The notes under the pieces: model-generated
Told to the model about the DNA's origin: nothing
Seen by the model: only the letters and a program-made list of their open reading frames with translations
Database searches by the model: none
Shown: positions 59,313 to 64,000 of the stretch, piece after piece
Position numbering within the stretch: the first letter of the stretch is position 1
How the letters are laid out: each line of letters opens with the position of its first letter
Position numbers and translations under genes: made by a program
From: Bacillus sp. OxB-1
GTDB lineage: Bacteria; Bacillota; Bacilli; Bacillales_A; Planococcaceae
Reading direction: 5' to 3'
NCBI RefSeq assembly: GCF_000829195.1
Contig: NZ_AP013294.1
Span: 806,001-870,000 of the forward strand
DNA length: 64,000 nucleotides

Positions 59313-61760
59313 ATGATATTAGATGCAATTAAAAATATCCCGTCTATCTCTCTTTTATTGGATGAGAAGTTTTGTGTATGGATCACCGATCGCCAAGGAT
59401 TATTCACGTACGTCAATAAGAACTTCTGTCTTCTGTCGCAGTACGAGGAAAACGAGCTCATCGGGCAAAGCTTCAGCATAGTCCACCCGAACTTTACGGC
59501 GGAGCGTTCCATCCCACAAGTGGAAAAGGAAATTGCCGAAATGAAGGTTTGGCAGCGGAATTTGAAAAACTTTGCGAAAGACGGTTCTCCTTTTTGGGTC
59601 AACGCTACTGTCATTCCCATTTTGGACGAGCATGGCACAACCACTCATTTCTTATCGATCGATACGGATATAACAAGCAAAGAGTTAGCCGATTTCAAGT
59701 ACAAGGAAGCGGTTGAAAATCTACGGAACATTGAAAATGCGTTAAACCAATCCTCTGTTGTCGTCGTGACCGACCCTGCAGGTAAAATTACATATGTCAA
59801 TGACAAGTTTCTTAAGCTCTCCAAGTATTCATCCGAGGAGCTGATCGGAAAAACACATCGGGTCGTCAATTCAGGCCACCACCCGAAAGACTACTTCAAG
59901 GAAATGTGGCAGACAATCCGAAGCGGCCGGATTTGGAGAGGGGATATTAAAAACCAGGCAAAGGATGGAAGCGCCTATTGGGTCAATACGACCATCGTGC
60001 CTTTCCTAGATAAAAGCGGAAAGCCTTATCAATATATCGCCATCCGGACAGACATCACGGCTAGGAAAGAGGCCGAAGAGTCGTTACAAGAAGCATTGAA
60101 AAATGATTTCCGACAAACCGTAAAAAATTTACAAAATGCCATCTTCAAATATACTTTAGATGAGGATGGGGAAATAGTCTTCACACTCATCGAAGGAAAA
60201 ATTGCCGAAAAATTCAACTTCACTGCGGAAAATCTTAATTCAAATTTGAAAAAGATCAAACACCTGAAGACGAACAATGACAATGTATACAAACATTTGC
60301 TGCTCGGGATGCAAGGTACGGAGACCGATTTCGAATTAAGTTTTCGCGATTTCACTTTCCTCTTTTACTTATCCCCTATTTTTGAAGGTGGACATGTCGT
60401 GGAAGTCGTCGGAACGGCAAGCGATATTACCGAGCGGAAGCAAGCGGAGAGAACAATTGAGCGCATGGCCTATTACGATTCGCTGACAGGCTTGCCGAAT
60501 CGGAGGCTTTTGAAGGAATGCGTCAAAGAGGCGATTCAAAAAGCGAAATTGAACGAAGAAGAGTTGGCCATCATGTTCATCGACTTGGATCGGTTCAAGA
60601 ACGTCAATGATTCGATGGGCCATTTCGTCGGGGATCAATTGCTGCAGTCCGTGGGGGAGCGTCTCAAGACTTGTGTGCGCGACAATGACGTGGTCGCCCG
60701 ATTGAATGGAGACGAATTTGTCATCTTGTTCCCTTCTACGAATGCGGCTCAAGTGGAGTCCGTCGCCGCTCGGATCATTGAGGAGATTTCGGAGCCGTTC
60801 CAGTTCAACTCGGTTGCAGTCTACATCTCCGGAAGCATCGGCATCAGCATGTTTCCCCAGGACGGGGCTGATTACGACACCTTGTTGAGCAATGCGGATT
60901 CCGCCATGTATCTATCGAAAGAGGTCGGGAAAAGCACCTATCAATTTTTCACCAAAGAGTTGCGGGAAGCCATGCTGGAAAAAACGCTTCTCGAAATGGA
61001 GCTCCGCCAGGCGTTAAAAAAAGGGCAGCTCCACCTGCATTATCAACCGCAATTCAATACGAAAACTGGACAACTGAAAGGACTGGAAGCACTCGCAAGG
61101 TGGGATCATCCGTCACTCGGCCCTATCTCGCCAGGGCGTTTCATCCCGATCGCGGAAGAGACAGGTCTGATTTTGCCTATCGGGAATTGGGTTATGAGAA
61201 CCGCGTGCATGCAAGTGAAGAGCTGGGAAAAGAGAGGCCTTCCGTCTGTCCGCATCAGCGTCAACGTCTCAGCACGGCAGTTCATGCAGCCGGCTTTCGT
61301 GTCGCAAGTCCAAAACATACTCCATGAAACGGGATTGCATCCTAAAAAGTTGAATATCGAAATTACGGAAAGCATGACAATGGATGTGGACCATTGCTTA
61401 TCCGTCCTGTCCCAGCTGAATGAAATCGGAGTCAGCGTCAGCATCGATGATTTCGGAACGGGTTATTCATCCCTCAGCTATTTGGGATCCTTTCCGATCA
61501 GCCATTTGAAAATCGACCAATCCTTTGTACGGGAGATGTCGCCTAAAAACCGGGTCATTGTCAAGTCCATCATCGACTTAGCAAAAAACTTGAACCTCAA
61601 CGTCATTGCCGAAGGCGTGGAGACCGAGGAGCAGGCTCTTTTCCTTAGCAATTTACAATGTGATGAAGTACAAGGCTTCCTGTTCTCCAAACCGCTTCCA
61701 GTCAAAGAAGCGGAAGAGCTCCTAATCGAGGCACAGTCCAATTCGAAAGTGTCCAGCTGA
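59313..61760 (+). CDS. PAS-PAS-GGDEF-EAL cyclic-di-GMP signalling protein
   Basis: This 815-aa cytoplasmic protein has two clear PAS domains (about 10-125 and 135-255; each with a conserved FWVNATVIP/YWVNTTIVP strand), a third PAS-like region (about 260-380), GGDEF (about 385-545) and EAL (about 560-805). The GGDEF signature is NGDEF (465-469), so its synthase activity is doubtful. The EAL part looks complete: EALARWDH (592), EITES, DDFGTGYSSL, KIDQSFV, EGVET. It therefore probably degrades c-di-GMP, with PAS input controlling activity. No membrane helix is seen. The start follows GAAAGGAAGAACAGCC. Confidence 0.9.
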   Translation: MILDAIKNIPSISLLLDEKFCVWITDRQGLFTYVNKNFCLLSQYEENELIGQSFSIVHPNFTAERSIPQVEKEIAEMKVWQRNLKNFAKDGSPFWVNATVIPILDEHGTTTHFLSIDTDITSKELADFKYKEAVENLRNIENALNQSSVVVVTDPAGKITYVNDKFLKLSKYSSEELIGKTHRVVNSGHHPKDYFKEMWQTIRSGRIWRGDIKNQAKDGSAYWVNTTIVPFLDKSGKPYQYIAIRTDITARKEAEESLQEALKNDFRQTVKNLQNAIFKYTLDEDGEIVFTLIEGKIAEKFNFTAENLNSNLKKIKHLKTNNDNVYKHLLLGMQGTETDFELSFRDFTFLFYLSPIFEGGHVVEVVGTASDITERKQAERTIERMAYYDSLTGLPNRRLLKECVKEAIQKAKLNEEELAIMFIDLDRFKNVNDSMGHFVGDQLLQSVGERLKTCVRDNDVVARLNGDEFVILFPSTNAAQVESVAARIIEEISEPFQFNSVAVYISGSIGISMFPQDGADYDTLLSNADSAMYLSKEVGKSTYQFFTKELREAMLEKTLLEMELRQALKKGQLHLHYQPQFNTKTGQLKGLEALARWDHPSLGPISPGRFIPIAEETGLILPIGNWVMRTACMQVKSWEKRGLPSVRISVNVSARQFMQPAFVSQVQNILHETGLHPKKLNIEITESMTMDVDHCLSVLSQLNEIGVSVSIDDFGTGYSSLSYLGSFPISHLKIDQSFVREMSPKNRVIVKSIIDLAKNLNLNVIAEGVETEEQALFLSNLQCDEVQGFLFSKPLPVKEAEELLIEAQSNSKVSS

Positions 61761-61854
61761 TCACAACGCAACCGCCCTTCTCTTTCTAAACGAAAAGTTT
61801 TTATTCACTGTTTTGTTTCGCCGATTTGAATTGTTCTTTCTTAATACAAAGAAA

Positions 61855-61896
61855 CACCCCATAGAGTTCACTGTCTACTCTAAGGGGTGCATTTTT
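61855..61896. terminator. Bidirectional terminator
   Basis: CACCCCATAGAGT and ACTCTAAGGGGTG form a 13-bp stem with two central mismatched pairs, with ATTTTT on the plus side and TTTCTTT on the minus side, between convergent genes. Confidence 0.8.
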
Positions 61897-61947
61897 AAAC
61901 AAAACCATGAATCTTTTTGTGAAAAGTATTAAAAATAGATTTTGATT

Positions 61948-62880
61948 TCACTTTATATCTGGTACAGCTAAACCTTCAGCGCCAGACTCAGATGTTTTTG
62001 CCTCAGGACAATAGCGTTTAATCATATCAATACCTATCGCAGCACGACGGACACGCTCACGAACTAATGATAAGTTTGTCGCTTCCCATTGCTTTCCTGA
62101 CGGATAAACGTCCGGGTGATTACGTAAACCAAATTTAATATATACTGGCGACAACACACGGATAATCTCTGGAATTTCATAGTAACGTAAGAAGCCACCA
62201 AAATTATCAGGTACCTCAATATACAGATCAATTGGAATGTCAATCGCCTGGCGAATTGCGGCCAACTTTGCCAACGTTAACGATGAAGGGACATTATACG
62301 TGTCTGCCCCCAAGTCTTCCATAATTTTCACGGATACAGGATTACAAGCACCCATCTGTACAGACACTTTCGTCACAAAGCCTTGTGGAAGAAGACCCTC
62401 TTCCTTCATTTTTTTCGTCATCAAAAGTAAACCCTCGTCCGCAACTAATGCACCTTTTAATCCAAGCTCTGCACCCCGGATTAAGTCTTCCATGGCATAA
62501 GCTAGTTGGTCAGCTCCCTCATGACGCAAAGCTTGTGATTTCCCTGCTGCTGTTAATGGCCCTGCACTAATATCCCATGTCCCTCGGGGTCCTACGAATA
62601 AGCTGAGTTCCATACCACGTTCCGCTGTTAATTTGCACATTTCCTTAATTTCTTCATCTGTCAGGAGCATAATGCCACTTCCTTGAGATACGCGATGTAC
62701 TGAGATTCCATATTCATCTAATGCTTTCAAGGTTTCTTTTAATGCGGCTGGTCCCTCAACGCTTGGCAGCTCAATACGGTATTGTGCTCCATCAGGAAAA
62801 CGTTTGGTTGAAGTGGGTAGATGTGTATAATCAGTTGTTGGATAACCCAGCTTTTCCAGTAACTTTTGCGATACGTTCAT
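61948..62880 (-). CDS. Uncharacterised probable TIM-barrel protein
   Basis: The protein (310 aa) shows alternating beta/alpha segments ending in short conserved loops (ELSLFVGPRG, GALVADEGLLLM, VTKVSVQMGACNP, DTYNVPSSLTLAKLAAIR, IPIDLYIEVPDNFGGF, VYIKFGLRNHPD). This pattern suggests a (beta/alpha)8 barrel with a conserved acidic/His active site. I cannot name the family; relatives may carry labels such as U32-like peptidase. It starts at ATG after AAGAGGGGAATTAT and lies 50 bp downstream of an aldehyde dehydrogenase gene on the same strand, so a catabolic role is likely. The terminator at 61855 ends the unit. Confidence 0.72.
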   Translation of the reverse strand: MNVSQKLLEKLGYPTTDYTHLPTSTKRFPDGAQYRIELPSVEGPAALKETLKALDEYGISVHRVSQGSGIMLLTDEEIKEMCKLTAERGMELSLFVGPRGTWDISAGPLTAAGKSQALRHEGADQLAYAMEDLIRGAELGLKGALVADEGLLLMTKKMKEEGLLPQGFVTKVSVQMGACNPVSVKIMEDLGADTYNVPSSLTLAKLAAIRQAIDIPIDLYIEVPDNFGGFLRYYEIPEIIRVLSPVYIKFGLRNHPDVYPSGKQWEATNLSLVRERVRRAAIGIDMIKRYCPEAKTSESGAEGLAVPDIK

Positions 62881-62930
62881 ATAATTCCCCTCTTTTCATC
62901 AACACATATTTAAAACCTACCTATAATCCT

Positions 62931-64000
62931 TTATTCAGCCTTGATAAATACTGTTTTTGTCATTGTATAAAATTCTTTTGCTGCTTCACCTTGTTCGCGG
63001 CTACCTGTGCTGGATGATTTGACGCCACCGAAAGGTGCTTGGAATTCTACTCCTGCACTTTCTGCATTTACACGTACTAATCCAGCTTCAATATCATCAA
63101 TAAATGTTAAAGCTGACCCAATATTCGTTGTAAAAATGGAAGCACTCAATCCGAACTCCACGTCATTTGCAAGCTGAATCGCTTCCTCCACTGATTCTAC
63201 CTTAATCAATGCGATTACTGGCCCGAAAATTTCCTCTTGCGCAATGCGCATTGATGAATCTACTTGATCGAAAATAGTTGGCTCTACATAATAGCCCGGT
63301 AATGATGGAGACTGTAATGAATTACCGCCAAATAACACCTTGGCTCCCTCTTTTTTGCCGATTTCAATATAATCCAATACTGTATTGTATTGACTTTCAC
63401 TTGCACATGGTCCCATCCACGTAGCAGCATCTAAGCCAGAACCAATGGTAATTTTTTCGGACTCCTCAATCAATGCTTGTTTTAATACTTCATATGCCCC
63501 CGATTCAACGATGACTCGACTCGTTGCTGTACATTTTTGGCCAGTTGACTTAAAAGCTCCGCTTAGTATAGCTTGTACAGCTGAATCGATGTTCGCATCG
63601 TTTAATACGATAACAGGGTTTTTTCCGCCCATTTCTAATTGGAATTTCACTTGATTTTTAGTCGCAGCTTCTGCCACAGTTCTTCCGACAGAGCTTGACC
63701 CCGTGAAGGTAATGCCGTTAATTCCTTCGCTGCGGATTAATGCATCCCCTACAACAGACCCACTTCCTGTCACAAAATTCAAGACGCCGTTTGGAATACC
63801 TGCATCTGCGAAGCACTTCACAACTTTGGCCGCTGTTACTGCCGCCTCCGAAGCTGGCTTAAAAACAACCGTGTTTCCATACACCAAAGCAGGAGCAATT
63901 TTCCATATAGGAATTGCTACAGGGAAGTTCCAAGGTGTGATTACGCCTACTGTCCCAAGCGGAGTGCGTTTTGTAAACATAATTGCACCATTATCTGAGG
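62931..64000 (-). CDS. Aldehyde dehydrogenase, C-terminal part (cut by window edge)
   Basis: The frame stays open to the right edge (codons for SDNGAI precede the internal Met at 63980), so the N-terminal quarter of a normal 480-aa enzyme is missing. Seen are [10 protein letters not shown], the NAD loop [11 protein letters not shown], the catalytic Glu in [12 protein letters not shown], the nucleophile Cys in [22 protein letters not shown] and a C-terminal [24 protein letters not shown] is typical of alpha-ketoglutarate semialdehyde dehydrogenases, which act at the end of hydroxyproline and sugar-acid breakdown. The assignment to that substrate is tentative. Confidence 0.85.
   Translation of the reverse strand, partial: SDNGAIMFTKRTPLGTVGVITPWNFPVAIPIWKIAPALVYGNTVVFKPASEAAVTAAKVVKCFADAGIPNGVLNFVTGSGSVVGDALIRSEGINGITFTGSSSVGRTVAEAATKNQVKFQLEMGGKNPVIVLNDANIDSAVQAILSGAFKSTGQKCTATSRVIVESGAYEVLKQALIEESEKITIGSGLDAATWMGPCASESQYNTVLDYIEIGKKEGAKVLFGGNSLQSPSLPGYYVEPTIFDQVDSSMRIAQEEIFGPVIALIKVESVEEAIQLANDVEFGLSASIFTTNIGSALTFIDDIEAGLVRVNAESAGVEFQAPFGGVKSSSTGSREQGEAAKEFYTMTKTVFIKAE

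Overview
The window looks like chromosomal DNA of a low-to-moderate-GC Gram-positive of the order Bacillales, most likely a Planococcaceae/Sporosarcina-like soil bacterium. The basis is the strong AAGGAGG-type ribosome-binding sites, frequent TTG/GTG starts, sigma-A promoters, a tryptophan T-box, CcpA-type cre sequences, CatR/YodB-type and PucR/CdaR-type regulators, and a trp operon without trpG. No species call can be made from the sequence alone. I saw no rRNA, tRNA, CRISPR array, insertion sequence or prophage gene.

Region 1 (1-16.1 kb) is mostly housekeeping. It holds a cell-wall-peptide recycling pair (ykfA-like LD-carboxypeptidase and the first codons of a ykfB-like epimerase) behind an attenuator-like leader, two poorly characterised genes, an AAC(3)-family acetyltransferase, and the complete trpEDCFBA operon under a Trp-specific T-box. 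A GAF/PucR-type regulator follows, divergent from a three-gene module (DUF5058 membrane protein, second membrane protein, M20 amidohydrolase), and then an RluF-type pseudouridine synthase. Region 2 (16.1-23 kb) has mgtE, an NAD(P)-binding protein, an acetyl-CoA hydrolase/CoA-transferase with a LytTR regulator, and a UMF1-type MFS protein, with several arrays of 20-21 nt intergenic tandem repeats.

Region 3 (23-47.4 kb) looks like a catabolic island for aromatic acids. A six-gene CoA-dependent beta-oxidation operon (3-hydroxyacyl-CoA dehydrogenase, enoyl-CoA hydratase, acyl-CoA ligase, 4HBT-type thioesterase, acyl-CoA dehydrogenase, thiolase) lies downstream of a PucR-type regulator. Next comes a gentisate unit (fumarylpyruvate hydrolase, gentisate 1,2-dioxygenase, 3-hydroxybenzoate 6-hydroxylase-like flavoprotein) with a divergent IclR regulator, a TRAP transporter, a second thioesterase/CoA-ligase/MFS operon, two coupled IclR regulators, and another flavin monooxygenase with an unknown partner. 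Read together, the genes suggest shortening of an aryl side chain to a hydroxybenzoate, hydroxylation to gentisate and ring cleavage. This is inference; no substrate is proven by the sequence.

Region 4 (47.4-64 kb) has an ECF sigma/membrane-anchored propeller pair bracketed by two arrays of the same 21-nt repeat, a complete Liv-type ABC transporter with an upstream cre, an MFS exporter, a CatE-like extradiol dioxygenase plus flavin reductase under a CatR-like thiol repressor (quinone/catechol detoxification), a PAS-GGDEF-EAL protein, and at the right edge an unrecognised probable TIM-barrel gene with a truncated aldehyde dehydrogenase.

The least explained structures are the 20-21 nt repeat arrays at five intergenic loci. 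Their core sequences differ but they appear to share a flanking skeleton, and the array at 16.1-16.6 kb has an exact 82-nt super-period.
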